Source of the DNA: GCA-2687515 sp002687515
GTDB taxonomy: Bacteria; Pseudomonadota; Alphaproteobacteria; Rhodospirillales; UBA2165
Direction: 5' to 3'
Assembly: GCA_030745835.1 (NCBI GenBank)
Contig: JASLNU010000073.1
Span: 1 to 64,000, forward strand
DNA: 64,000 bases
Part shown: in pieces, positions 25,198 to 33,773 of the stretch
Numbering within the stretch: the stretch's first letter is position 1
Layout of the letters: each line of letters starts with the position of its first letter
Notes under the pieces: generated by a model
Seen by the model: only the letters and a program-made list of their open reading frames with translations
Databases searched by the model: none
Told to the model about the DNA's origin: nothing
Position numbers and translations under genes: made by a program

Positions 25198-25491
25198 ATG
25201 GCGACCTTTATTATGCTGATGAACCTGACCGACGAGGGCATCAAGGGGATCAAGGATGCGGCGGCCAGGCGCGCCGAGGCGGAGAAAATCCTGGGCCAGC
25301 TCGGCGGCGAGATCAAGGCCAGTTACATGACCATGGGCAGCTTTGACCGCGTCATCGTGGTCGATTTCCCCGACGGCAACGGCATGGCGAAATTCGCCAT
25401 CGCCTTGGGATCCCGCGGTTTCGCGCGCTCGACGACGTTGCGCGCCTTCGATACCGACGAAGCCGCCGCGATCATCGCCGGCGCGCCGTAG
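25198..25491 (+). CDS. GYD domain-containing protein
   Basis: ATG 25198 follows GGGAGG by about 6 bases. The 97-residue protein MATFIMLMNLTDEGIKGIKD contains the GQLGGEIKASYMTMGSFDRV and VVDFPDGNGMAKFAIALGSR segments of the GYD family, which forms ferredoxin-like dimers. The function of the family is not established. It appears to be monocistronic. Confidence 0.9.
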   Translation: MATFIMLMNLTDEGIKGIKDAAARRAEAEKILGQLGGEIKASYMTMGSFDRVIVVDFPDGNGMAKFAIALGSRGFARSTTLRAFDTDEAAAIIAGAP

Positions 25492-25517
25492 AGGCAGGGT
25501 GCGGTCTGACTCTTAGC

Positions 25518-25602
25518 GGGCGGGGGTTGGCATGGTCGGCCCGCCCGCGCCCCCATTTGGACCCCCGCCTGGCCGGACCCGGCCATCCCCGGCCGGGCTG
25601 CG
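25518..25602. repeat. REP-like palindrome
   Basis: AGCGGGCGGGGGTTGGCATG and GGCCGGACCCGGCCATCCCC are followed by GGCCGGGCTGC, the same family as 5501-5538. It lies between the GYD gene and the oxidoreductase end. Confidence 0.65.
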
Positions 25603-25603
25603 C

Positions 25604-25825
25604 CTATAGCATGTTCTTAATATCCGACGTAAATGTCGGATAGGCGTAGACGGTGTTTCGCAAGCTCTCCGCCGTGATTTCGTGGCTCATGGCGAGGGCG
25701 AAGATGTGGATGGTTTCCGGCGCGCCGTGGCCCAATAGGTGGGCGCCGAGGATGCGTTCCGTCCCGTCCTCGATCAGCACCTTCGAGACGGCGGCGCGTT
25801 CGGCGTAGGTCTTGGCCGATCGTCA
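25604..25825 (-). pseudogene. C-terminal dimerisation part of the oxidoreductase, cut off by an in-frame TGA
   Basis: After the TGA at 25823-25825 the same frame continues for 72 codons with no other stop: RSAKTYAERAAVSKVLIEDG, ERILGAHLLGHGAPETIHIF, ITAESLRNTVYAYPTFTSDI and a KNML end. These are typical of the dimerisation domain of glutathione-reductase-like flavoproteins. Related proteins have Trp at the interrupted position (D-W before the ARTYAE-type helix). A TGG-to-TGA change is the simplest explanation. I see no SECIS-like hairpin after this TGA. Confidence 0.8.
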
Positions 25826-26992
25826 GTCCTTCAAGTCATTGAACTTGACCTCGAATTCGAGGCCGGCGGCCTCGGCTTCTTGCGCCGAATAGCCGACGCT
25901 GGCCGCCGCCGGGGTGGTAAAGACGCAGCTCGGGATGGTCAGGTAGTCGGCTGATTGCGGCGTGTTCCCACCGACAATGTTGTTGCCGACGATGCGGCCC
26001 TCGTAGGTGGCCACCGGCGACAGTTGCGGGCCGGACCCGGCATTGGCGTCGCCGGCCACATAGACGGCCGGGTTGGAGGTGCTTTGCAGGTGCTGGTTGA
26101 GCTTGATCACCGGGCCGTCATGGTCGATGCCACCGGCGTCCAGATCCAGATCCGCGACCGCCGCCACCCGGCCGGCGCCGTTGGCGACGACATCGGCTTC
26201 GATGGTCAGCGCCCGGATCGCCTGGTGTTCATCGGCGCCGCCGTCCTCATAGGTGACCTTGAAACCATTGCCAGCCACGCCCTCCAATTTTTCGATCGAT
26301 TTGGTCATCACGCCGGTGCGGATGCCGATGCCGATGCGGGCGCTCTCTTCCGATAGCGCGGCGACGATATCCTGATCGAGCATGGCGAGCGGCTTGTCGG
26401 CGACTTCCAGGATGATGACGTCGGTGCCGGCGCGGGCGAATACATGCGCGAATTCCAGCCCGATGACGCCGGCGCCGATGAACACCAGGCGATCCGGGCG
26501 CTGGCTCAATTCCAGTATGGCGTCGGAATCGATGGCGTGTTCGAAGCCGGGGATCGGCAATTGCCTCGGCTTCGAGCCGGTGGCGATAACGATCCGTTCG
26601 GCCCTGACGGTTTCGCCATTGACTTGGATTTCATTGCGGCCGGTGAATTTGGCTTGCCCATGGGCGGTGTCGATGCCGCGCCCGGTGAGGCTGTCCTCGA
26701 ACATATCGGGGACGCCCTCGACGAAGGTCTGTTTGCGCATCATCAGGGCCGGCCAGTCGATGGCGTTGAATTTGGCGTCGATTTTGTGTTCGGCGGCATC
26801 ATTGATGGCGTTCAGCGTCTCGCCGGCGGCGACCAGCACTTTTTTCGGCACGCAGCCGCGCAAGGCGCAGGTACCGCCGAAATCCCGGCCCTCGATGACG
26901 AGCACCGATTTGCCCGCCTCCCTGGCCATGCCGGCGGGCGCAAAGCCGGCGTTGCCGGCGCCCAAGACGATAACATCATAGCTCTGTTGCAT
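25823..26992 (-). CDS. Glutathione-reductase-like NAD(P)/FAD oxidoreductase, truncated by in-frame TGA
   Basis: The 389-residue product has the FAD-binding VIVLGAGNAGFAPAG, the redox disulfide GGTCALRGCVPKKV (CxxxxC), the NAD(P)-binding VFIGAGVIGLEFAHVFARAG and the second FAD motif AVYVAGDANAG. It belongs to the pyridine nucleotide-disulfide reductase class I family. It stops at FNDLKD, just inside the dimerisation domain, because of the TGA at 25823. Without that domain the enzyme should not form its usual active site, so it is probably inactive unless the stop is read through. Confidence 0.88.
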   Translation of the reverse strand: MQQSYDVIVLGAGNAGFAPAGMAREAGKSVLVIEGRDFGGTCALRGCVPKKVLVAAGETLNAINDAAEHKIDAKFNAIDWPALMMRKQTFVEGVPDMFEDSLTGRGIDTAHGQAKFTGRNEIQVNGETVRAERIVIATGSKPRQLPIPGFEHAIDSDAILELSQRPDRLVFIGAGVIGLEFAHVFARAGTDVIILEVADKPLAMLDQDIVAALSEESARIGIGIRTGVMTKSIEKLEGVAGNGFKVTYEDGGADEHQAIRALTIEADVVANGAGRVAAVADLDLDAGGIDHDGPVIKLNQHLQSTSNPAVYVAGDANAGSGPQLSPVATYEGRIVGNNIVGGNTPQSADYLTIPSCVFTTPAAASVGYSAQEAEAAGLEFEVKFNDLKD

Positions 26993-27127
26993 GACCGCTT
27001 TTCCTGATGGTGAATTGGAAGGGTGCCTGGGATAAATTTATGCCAAGGCCGAACCGAGGCAAGACACGCGCTCATCAAAACAATGTGAAACAAGGGGGAA
27101 GCACAGCGGTGTTTGTTCGGGGCGCAG

Positions 27128-27148
27128 GGGCGGGTTTCAAACCCGCCC
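27128..27148. repeat. GGGCGGGTTTCAAACCCGCCC palindrome, copy 3
   Basis: A perfect palindrome identical to 5455-5475, lying downstream of the LOG-family gene stop codon and upstream of the flavoprotein gene. It may act as a structural terminator. Confidence 0.75.
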
Positions 27149-27180
27149 CTGCGGTTTAAAAAAATTGCTGGCGTGGACGG

Positions 27181-27765
27181 CTAGAGATGACTCTCCAGCA
27201 CTTCCCGGTCCGGCTCGGGGGCATCGGTAATGGCCTGGAACACGTCCTCGACGCGCGCGACGCTGGTGAACAGTTGGCGCGCCTTGGGGTGGGCGAAGCC
27301 GGCATGGATGATGTCCTCGACGAGGGCATGCAGGTGCCGCCAATAACCGGCGACATCGAGGACCACGATCGGTTTCGCATGCTGGCGCAACTGCTTCCAG
27401 GTGATGATCTCCATGCATTCATCGAGGGTGCCGAGGCCGCCGGGCAGGATGACGAAGGCATCGGCGCGTGAAAACATGGTGCTCTTGCGGGCGTGCATGG
27501 AGCCCACCTTGATCAGCGTCGTGGCGGCATCGTGGCCGACCTCCAGATCATCCAGGAAATCGGGGATGACGCCGGTGACGCGGCCGCCGCCGGCGAGCGC
27601 CGCGTCGGCCAAAACCCCCATCAGGCCGATGCGGCCGCCGCCGAACACCAATTCGATGCCGCGTTCGGCGAGCGCGTGGCCGAGGGCGCGCGCCGCCTCC
27701 GCATAGGCCGGGTCGGCGCCTTCGCGCGAACCGCAGAATACGGCGATGGCCTTGATATTTTCCAT
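27181..27765 (-). CDS. LOG family protein (TIGR00730 Rossmann fold)
   Basis: The 194-residue protein carries the two signatures of the family, SMHARKSTMF and PGGLGTLDECMEI (PGGxGTxxE). Members hydrolyse nucleoside 5'-monophosphates, including cytokinin ribotides, to base and ribose 5-phosphate. A complete MITE begins 3 bases upstream of its ATG, so its promoter lies within or beyond that element. Confidence 0.93.
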   Translation of the reverse strand: MENIKAIAVFCGSREGADPAYAEAARALGHALAERGIELVFGGGRIGLMGVLADAALAGGGRVTGVIPDFLDDLEVGHDAATTLIKVGSMHARKSTMFSRADAFVILPGGLGTLDECMEIITWKQLRQHAKPIVVLDVAGYWRHLHALVEDIIHAGFAHPKARQLFTSVARVEDVFQAITDAPEPDREVLESHL

Positions 27766-27767
27766 AA

Positions 27768-28037
27768 CTAGTGGCCCGTATCATCTAATATGCACCCCTA
27801 CGACGGCGCTGCAAGGTTTCCGGCGAGGAGCGCGCCGCGCCGTGGTGCCAATCCACCACAAGTGGCGCGCGACAATGTCCGGGAGCCTTGCAACGCCGCC
27901 CTCTGGGTCGCTTTTCCCGTCCCCTCGGGGTGTCGGAAGGGCTTGCCGATGGGCCGGCATCGCCGGCACCCTTCCTCCTACCGAGGAAACGGGAAAAGTG
28001 ATCGTAGGGGTACTAATTAGATGATACAGACCACTAG
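27768..28037. mobile_element. Complete MITE copy with ~35-bp terminal inverted repeats
   Basis: The element begins CTAGTGGCCCGTATCATCTA and ends with the inverted counterpart TAGATGATACAGACCACTAG. The CTAG palindrome at both ends is compatible with insertion at TA. Inside are further inverted stretches (CGCTTTTCCCGT / ACGGGAAAAGTG and GCAAGG...CCTTGC) but no gene. It is nearly identical to 48330-48600. The size, termini and lack of coding make it a non-autonomous element, perhaps of an IS630-like family (inference). Confidence 0.88.
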
Positions 28038-28060
28038 ACTGAATATCACGGAAACCGGCA

Positions 28061-28090
28061 GGGTTTCAAACCCCACAGGTTTCAAACCCC
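28061..28090. repeat. Degenerate GGTTTCAAACC repeat pair
   Basis: GGGTTTCAAACCCC and AGGTTTCAAACCCC lie in tandem just after the MITE. They are shortened relatives of the palindrome at 5455-5475. Confidence 0.6.
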
Positions 28091-28196
28091 GGCCCGCCCA
28101 ATCGATGGCGCCGGGGCTTTACGCGGGCGGGCGAACCATGGCACCAACGCCGGCATGGATTTGGATTGCACCGGTTAGGAGCGGCAGCGGAACCAA

Positions 28197-29048
28197 ATGG
28201 AGCTTTTCGGCGATCCCCTGATACGCACCTTGGCGGCGCCGTTCGCGGTCGCCCTGTTGTTCGGCGTTATCATCCGCCTGGCCGGGCGCGGCGGCTCGGG
28301 CCGGCGCATCGCCGCCGCCGGCGCCGGCATCGCCTTCGCCTGGAGCGCGGCCTTCGCCCTCGGCGCGCCGCCGCTGCCGCCCGAGATGGGCTTCGATTCG
28401 GTGGTCACGCTGGCGGTGGCGGCGCTGGTGCTGGGGCTCGGCCTCGACTTTTATTTCAATCCGGAACGCGACCGCGGCGATTGGGCGGCGTTTTTGGAAC
28501 TGGGCCTGATCATCCTCTACGGCATCGGCGCCCCGGCCTGGCTGCGCGGCGGCATCGATGCCTGGGCGGCGGTGATCCTGCTGGCTTGGGGATTCACCGC
28601 TTTTCGCATGCGCGCCCTGGCCCATGACGGGGTGACGCCGTCGGTAATGCTGATGATGACGGCGGCGGGTCTCGGCGTCATTGCCTGGGCGGCGAAACTT
28701 CCCGTCGATCAGGAATTGGGCTTCGGCCTGGCGGCGGCGGCGGCGGGATTCCTGGTTCTCTCCCTGGCCGACCGGAGCCTGGCCTTCGGCGCGACGGCGC
28801 TGCTCGGCTTTGCCGGCGGCATCCTGACCATCGGCGTGCGCATCGCCGAAGAAGCGGCGGCGCTGATCCCGGCGGTGCTGATCCTCGGCTTCATCTTTTT
28901 TACCGATTCGTTGATTCGCCGGCCGGCCCTGGCCAAATATGCCGGCAACCGGCTGGCGCGCTCCGGGTTGATGATTGCCGCCGCGCTGGCGCCGATTGCG
29001 CTGGCCGCCGCCGCCGCCTTGATCGGCGCCCGCTTCGCCGGCCCCTGA
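28197..29048 (+). CDS. Hypothetical polytopic membrane protein
   Basis: The 283-residue protein is mostly hydrophobic, with about nine membrane helices alternating with short Arg-rich loops (RLAGRGGSGRR, FRMRALAHDG). No signature is recognised. It is Ala/Leu/Gly-rich. It lies in the same direction as the LysM gene 115 bases downstream and may share a transcript. No function is proposed. Confidence 0.75.
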   Translation: MELFGDPLIRTLAAPFAVALLFGVIIRLAGRGGSGRRIAAAGAGIAFAWSAAFALGAPPLPPEMGFDSVVTLAVAALVLGLGLDFYFNPERDRGDWAAFLELGLIILYGIGAPAWLRGGIDAWAAVILLAWGFTAFRMRALAHDGVTPSVMLMMTAAGLGVIAWAAKLPVDQELGFGLAAAAAGFLVLSLADRSLAFGATALLGFAGGILTIGVRIAEEAAALIPAVLILGFIFFTDSLIRRPALAKYAGNRLARSGLMIAAALAPIALAAAAALIGARFAGP

Positions 29049-29163
29049 CCGGCCCCCGATCGGCCCCCAATCGGCGATGGCCGGCATCGGACATTGCATG
29101 GCGGCGGGGGGCGCGTTAATCTCGTTTGATACTTGTATCCCGTCGTCTCTGTAGGGGATCGGC

Positions 29164-30378
29164 ATGAATAAAGCGGCACTCATTTCCATTGTCGGCGGCG
29201 CCATCGTGGCGGTCGCCATCGTCCTCAATTTCGCGCTCGAAGGCACCGATGACGAGGGCGCGCCAGGTCAGGCCTCGGACGTGACCGTCAAATCGGCGCC
29301 CGGCGCCCCGGCGGCGCCGCAGTCAACAGCCCAGTCAACAGCCCAGCCCGACGCCCAGTCCACGGCCCAGACCGCCGCCCAGCCCACCGCCAAGCCCGCC
29401 GCCCGATCCGCCGCCCAATCCACCGGCCAGGCGGTTCAGAAACCAGGGCCAAGACCAACCGCCGGCGCGCCGACCCGGACCCCGCCCAGCTTCGACATCG
29501 TGCGCATCAATCCGGCCGGCGACACGGTGATGGCCGGGCGCGCCGAAGCCGACGCCAAGGTGCGCATTTATGACGGCGGCAAGCAGATCGGCGAGGTGCA
29601 GGCCGACCGCCGCGGCGAATGGGTGTTCGTGCCGACCAGCCCGCTGCCGCCGGGAAGCCGCAGGCTGTCCCTCGAGGCCGTCGGGGCGGACGGCAAAATG
29701 CAGCCCTCGGGCGCCGATGTGGTGCTCGTGATTCCGGAAAAGGGCAAGGATATCGCCGGCCGCGCGGCGGCAAAACCGAGCCAGCCACTGGCCATGCGGG
29801 TGCCCCGCGACCCGGCGCGCGCGGTGCAGATTCTGCAGAAACCGGTTCCGCGGCCGGGCCGGCAGGCGAGCCGGCAAACAGGCCAGCGAGCAGGCCAACA
29901 GCGGGGCTCCGAAAGCGCCCGGGCGGCAACCATTGAATTCGCCATCGACGCCGTCGATTACGACGATGCCGGCCGGCTGGATATCATCGGCACCGCCGGC
30001 GGCGGCGGTTTGGTGCACCTTTATCTGGACAACACCTTCCTCGGCCGCGCCAAGGCGGACGCGCGCGGGCACTGGCGGCGGCGGCCGAAAAATCCGGTGG
30101 CGCCGGGTATCTATACACTGCGCGCCGACCACGTCGATGCGGTTGGCAAGGTGCTGGCGCGCCTTGAGGTGCATTTTTCCCGCTCGGTGCCGCTTACCGG
30201 CATCGCGCCGGGCAGCCTGGTGGTGGTGCGCTCCGGAAACAGCTTGTGGCGAATCGCGCGCCGCACCTACGGCACCGGCTTCAAATACACCGTTATTTAC
30301 GATGCCAACCGGAACCAGATCAAAAACCAGGACCTGATTTATCCCGGCCAGGTATTCGCGCTTCCCTCGATCAATTAG
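29164..30378 (+). CDS. LysM domain cell-envelope protein
   Basis: The 404-residue protein starts with a signal anchor (MNKAALISIVGGAIVAVAIV), followed by an Ala/Gln/Ser/Thr low-complexity region of short repeats (AQSTAQPDAQSTAQTAAQPT). Two Ig-like or carboxypeptidase-regulatory-like segments follow (around residues 115-185 and 255-330). The C-terminus is a LysM domain (VVVRSGNSLWRIARRTYGTG ... DLIYPGQVFALP) that binds peptidoglycan. Likely periplasmic and envelope-anchored. Confidence 0.9.
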   Translation: MNKAALISIVGGAIVAVAIVLNFALEGTDDEGAPGQASDVTVKSAPGAPAAPQSTAQSTAQPDAQSTAQTAAQPTAKPAARSAAQSTGQAVQKPGPRPTAGAPTRTPPSFDIVRINPAGDTVMAGRAEADAKVRIYDGGKQIGEVQADRRGEWVFVPTSPLPPGSRRLSLEAVGADGKMQPSGADVVLVIPEKGKDIAGRAAAKPSQPLAMRVPRDPARAVQILQKPVPRPGRQASRQTGQRAGQQRGSESARAATIEFAIDAVDYDDAGRLDIIGTAGGGGLVHLYLDNTFLGRAKADARGHWRRRPKNPVAPGIYTLRADHVDAVGKVLARLEVHFSRSVPLTGIAPGSLVVVRSGNSLWRIARRTYGTGFKYTVIYDANRNQIKNQDLIYPGQVFALPSIN

Positions 30379-30458
30379 CCGGTTTAGCTGCCAACGGTTG
30401 AAAGCCGGGCGCCGATAGCGCTAAATTGCCCGTGAATTTTTGAAAAGGTGGCCGCCAA

Positions 30459-32900
30459 TTGACTTCGACGAGCGATTCCGCCGGCGATCAAACCATGCGC
30501 CAAGGCCCTGGTGATCAGACCACGGCGCCAGGCGCCGATCGGCAGCAGACGCCGCAAGCCCGGATCGCCGAGCTGGAGCGGCGGCTCGACGATATCACGC
30601 GCCTGGTGTCCGACTGGGTCTGGGAAATCGATGCCGAGCTTCGGTTTACCGATGTTTCGGAACGAATTTTCGAGATTACCGGGCGCATCCCGCATCATTT
30701 CATCGGCATCGACATCCGCCGGGTCGGCAACTTCGCGGGCGCCGATGACAATGCCATGGAGGAACGCTTCCGCCACCCGTTTCGCGACCAGACCTACCGG
30801 ATCGATGCGGACGACGGCACCCGCCTGAGCTTCCTGCTTTCGAGCGTGCCGGTGTTCGACCGCGACAGCGGCGACTTTATCGGCGCCCGCGGCACCGCCG
30901 AAGACGTAACCGCGCGCCTTTCCCAGGAAAGCGCGCTTCGCGAAAGCGAGCATTTCCTGCGTTCGATCGCCGATGTCACCCCGGCCTTCATCGCCTATCA
31001 CGATACCGAACACCGCTTTCGTTTCGCCAACCGGCATTTTCAGAGGATCGGCTACGAGCCCGACGAACTGATCGGCAAGGAAATGGCGGACATATTCGAT
31101 GCCGGAATGATGGACCGGGTCAAACCCTATCTTGCGCGGGTCCTGAACGGCGAAACCGTCCATTACGAGAATTTTTTGGACGACAAGAATGGCGAGCCCA
31201 TTTTTACCACCGTTTCGATCAGCCCCGATATCGACGAGAACGGCAAAATTGTCGGATATATCGTGCTATCGGCCGATATTACCGACCGCATGCGGGCCGA
31301 GGCCGAAACCGAAAACGCGCGCGCCAATTTGGAACAGGCGCAACGCCTGGCGCAGATCGGCAGTTGGGAGCGGGATCTCGGCAACGATTCGTTCTATTGG
31401 TCGCCCGAGATGTACCGCATTTTCGACTACGATCCTGGCATCGAGCAGCCCACCCAGGAGATGATCGCCAACCGCGTCCATACGGACGATCGTGACCGCA
31501 TCGATAAAGCCTACCAATCAGCGATCGAGGACCAGGCCGATCACTATGCAATCGATTTTCGCATCGTCCGCGCCGACGGCAGCACCCGCTACATTGCCGG
31601 CGGCGCCGAGCTTACCTATGGCGAGGATGGAACGCCGCAACGGATGACCGGCACGGCGCAGGATGTCACCGCGGCGCGGCGCGTCCAGGATGCGCTCGAG
31701 GCCACCAAGCTGGAAGCGGAAAACGCCAACCGCGCCAAATCGGAATTCCTGTCATCGATGAGCCACGAGCTGCGCACCCCGATGAATGCGATCCTGGGCT
31801 ATGCCCAGCTCCTGCTGCAAAACAAGAAAGAACCGGTCAGCGAACGGCAACAGCGCCAGATCGGCCAGATTCTCAAAAGCGGTCAACATCTTTTGCTGCT
31901 GATCAACGATATCCTGGACCTGAGCAAGGTCGAAACCGGCCAGGTCGCGTTCAAACCGGGCGAGGTATTGGGCGAAAGCGCCGTCGAGGAATGTCTGGGC
32001 CTGGTCGCCGCGCTCGCCGAAAAGAACGGCATAATCGTCACCAACCGGTTGCGGGACCGGCCGCCGCCGCCGCTTTTCGCCGATCCCATCCGGCTCAAGC
32101 AGGCGCTTTTGAACCTGCTGTCCAACGCCATCAAATTCAACCGGCCGCACGGGCGGGTCGAAGTTTCGGCGATGCCGCTCAGTTCAGGATATATCCGAAT
32201 TTCGGTTATCGATACCGGGATCGGAATTCCCGAGGATAAAGCGGCCGAACTGTTTGAACCCTTCAGCCGCCTGGACGCCGGGCAAAGGGGTATCGAGGGA
32301 ACCGGCATCGGTTTGACGATTACCAAACAGCTGGTCGAACGGATGAACGGGAGTGTCGGATTTTCAAGCAGGCCGGGCAAGGGCTCGACCTTCTGGATCG
32401 ATATTCCGGCGGCGGAACCGGGTCTTTCGGAGCAAGGCAGCGCCGACGAGTACGCCGGCAAGCTGGATCTGGAGCCGGATCATGGCGACGGCGGTAATAT
32501 CATCATCCTCTATATCGAGGATGATGATTCCAACATGCAGCTGATGAAGGAAGTGATCGGCCACCTTCCCGACAAGAAACTGGTGTCGGCGCATTCAGCC
32601 GAAGACGGCATCGAAATCGCGCGCCAGACGCAACCCGATGTCATCGTCATGGATGTCAACCTGCCCGGCATGAGCGGATTTGATGCCGTTCGCCTGCTGC
32701 GGGAGGATCGGAGAACCTCGGCGATTCCGGTTATCGCCCTGTCGGCGGCGGCGATGGCCAGTGATCTCAAAAAAGGTGAACAGGCGGGATTTTTCAGCTA
32801 TATGACGAAACCTTTCATCGTCGATGAGATTATTGCCACCATCGATGCGGCGCTCGCCAAGGCGAACGGCGGCGAAACGCCGCGGACGGCGGCGGAATAG
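30459..32900 (+). CDS. PAS-domain hybrid sensor histidine kinase
   Basis: The 813-residue protein has three PAS domains (about 45-150, 165-275, 295-405), a HisKA domain with the phosphorylated His at H436 in FLSSMSHELRTPMNAIL, a HATPase domain (FADPIRLKQALLNLLSNAIK, ..VIDTGIGIPE, ..GIEGTGIGLTITKQ), and a C-terminal receiver (IVMDVNLPGMSGFDAVRLLR). There are no membrane helices, so it senses a cytoplasmic signal. It starts at TTG 30459 preceded by AAAAGG. A FixJ-type regulator and an rpoH-like gene follow. Confidence 0.92.
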   Translation: MTSTSDSAGDQTMRQGPGDQTTAPGADRQQTPQARIAELERRLDDITRLVSDWVWEIDAELRFTDVSERIFEITGRIPHHFIGIDIRRVGNFAGADDNAMEERFRHPFRDQTYRIDADDGTRLSFLLSSVPVFDRDSGDFIGARGTAEDVTARLSQESALRESEHFLRSIADVTPAFIAYHDTEHRFRFANRHFQRIGYEPDELIGKEMADIFDAGMMDRVKPYLARVLNGETVHYENFLDDKNGEPIFTTVSISPDIDENGKIVGYIVLSADITDRMRAEAETENARANLEQAQRLAQIGSWERDLGNDSFYWSPEMYRIFDYDPGIEQPTQEMIANRVHTDDRDRIDKAYQSAIEDQADHYAIDFRIVRADGSTRYIAGGAELTYGEDGTPQRMTGTAQDVTAARRVQDALEATKLEAENANRAKSEFLSSMSHELRTPMNAILGYAQLLLQNKKEPVSERQQRQIGQILKSGQHLLLLINDILDLSKVETGQVAFKPGEVLGESAVEECLGLVAALAEKNGIIVTNRLRDRPPPPLFADPIRLKQALLNLLSNAIKFNRPHGRVEVSAMPLSSGYIRISVIDTGIGIPEDKAAELFEPFSRLDAGQRGIEGTGIGLTITKQLVERMNGSVGFSSRPGKGSTFWIDIPAAEPGLSEQGSADEYAGKLDLEPDHGDGGNIIILYIEDDDSNMQLMKEVIGHLPDKKLVSAHSAEDGIEIARQTQPDVIVMDVNLPGMSGFDAVRLLREDRRTSAIPVIALSAAAMASDLKKGEQAGFFSYMTKPFIVDEIIATIDAALAKANGGETPRTAAE

Positions 32901-32960
32901 TTGAAACCGGGCGCACAAAAATTTATCCTGCATTGGCGATAACCAGGAAAGGTTGAACAG

Positions 32961-33584
32961 GTGACGGTTGAGCCCACAGTTTATGTGATCGAGGACGACC
33001 AGGTGAACCGCGAGCTGATGCGGGACCTGTTCGAATCCGTCGATCTCAAGGTTTTTCTTTTTGAATCCGGCAACCAGTTCCTGGATGCCATGCCGGTCTC
33101 GGGGCCGGGATGCATTTTGCTTGATGTCCGCATGCCGGGCATCAGCGGCCTTGATCTGCAGACCATCGTTGCCAAGGAAAGCCGCGATCTGCCGGTTATC
33201 ATCGTCACCGCGCACGGCGACACGCAAATGGCGGTTCGCGCCATGAAGGAAGGCGCCTTCGATTTCATCGAAAAGCCGATCAACAATCAGATTCTGTTGG
33301 ACACGGTGAACAAGGCCCTGGAGGAAAGCGCCATACTGGGCAAGGAAATTTTGGAACAGACCGAGATCCAGTCCCGGCTGGACCTTCTGACCCCGCGCGA
33401 GAACGACGTCCTGTTGATGATCGCCAAGGGTAAATTAAACAAGCAGATCGCCTTCGATCTCGGCATCACGCAGCGCACCGTCGAGGTGCATCGGGCGCGG
33501 GTGATGGAGAAAATGCAGGCAAAAACGGTGGCCGACCTGTTGAGAACCGTCATGTCGCTCGAATCGTTTTCGGGTAAACCGTAA
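32961..33584 (+). CDS. FixJ/NarL-type response regulator
   Basis: The 207-residue protein has an N-terminal receiver (VYVIEDDQVNRELM, phospho-Asp in ILLDVRMPGISG, VTAHGD, FIEKPI) and a C-terminal LuxR-type helix-turn-helix (LTPRENDVLLMIAKGKLNKQ then IAFDLGITQRTVEVHRARVM). The start is GTG 32961 after AGGAAAGG. It is 60 bases after the hybrid kinase and is its probable partner. Confidence 0.93.
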   Translation: MTVEPTVYVIEDDQVNRELMRDLFESVDLKVFLFESGNQFLDAMPVSGPGCILLDVRMPGISGLDLQTIVAKESRDLPVIIVTAHGDTQMAVRAMKEGAFDFIEKPINNQILLDTVNKALEESAILGKEILEQTEIQSRLDLLTPRENDVLLMIAKGKLNKQIAFDLGITQRTVEVHRARVMEKMQAKTVADLLRTVMSLESFSGKP

Positions 33585-33773
33585 CCTATTTTCGGAACGC
33601 CGCAATTTATCCGATTAGCCGCAGGCGGTAGAAACGTCTGACGTGCTGGATGAATTTGCGAAGCATAACGCTCATCCAAACAAAACCGGCCAAGGACCGC
33701 CCCGTCACGGCAGCCGGAACCCAGCATAAGATTAATACAACCGCCCGATAAACGGGCCGACGGGAGTATTGCC

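Noticed and set aside
25823..25825. Selenocysteine at the TGA of the flavoprotein gene
   Set aside because: The position is Trp in relatives as I recall them, not Cys, and no hairpin with a G-containing loop at SECIS distance is present.
27768..28037. Short frames inside the MITE as genes
   Set aside because: They have no ribosome binding site, differ between copies, and lie within inverted-repeat structure.
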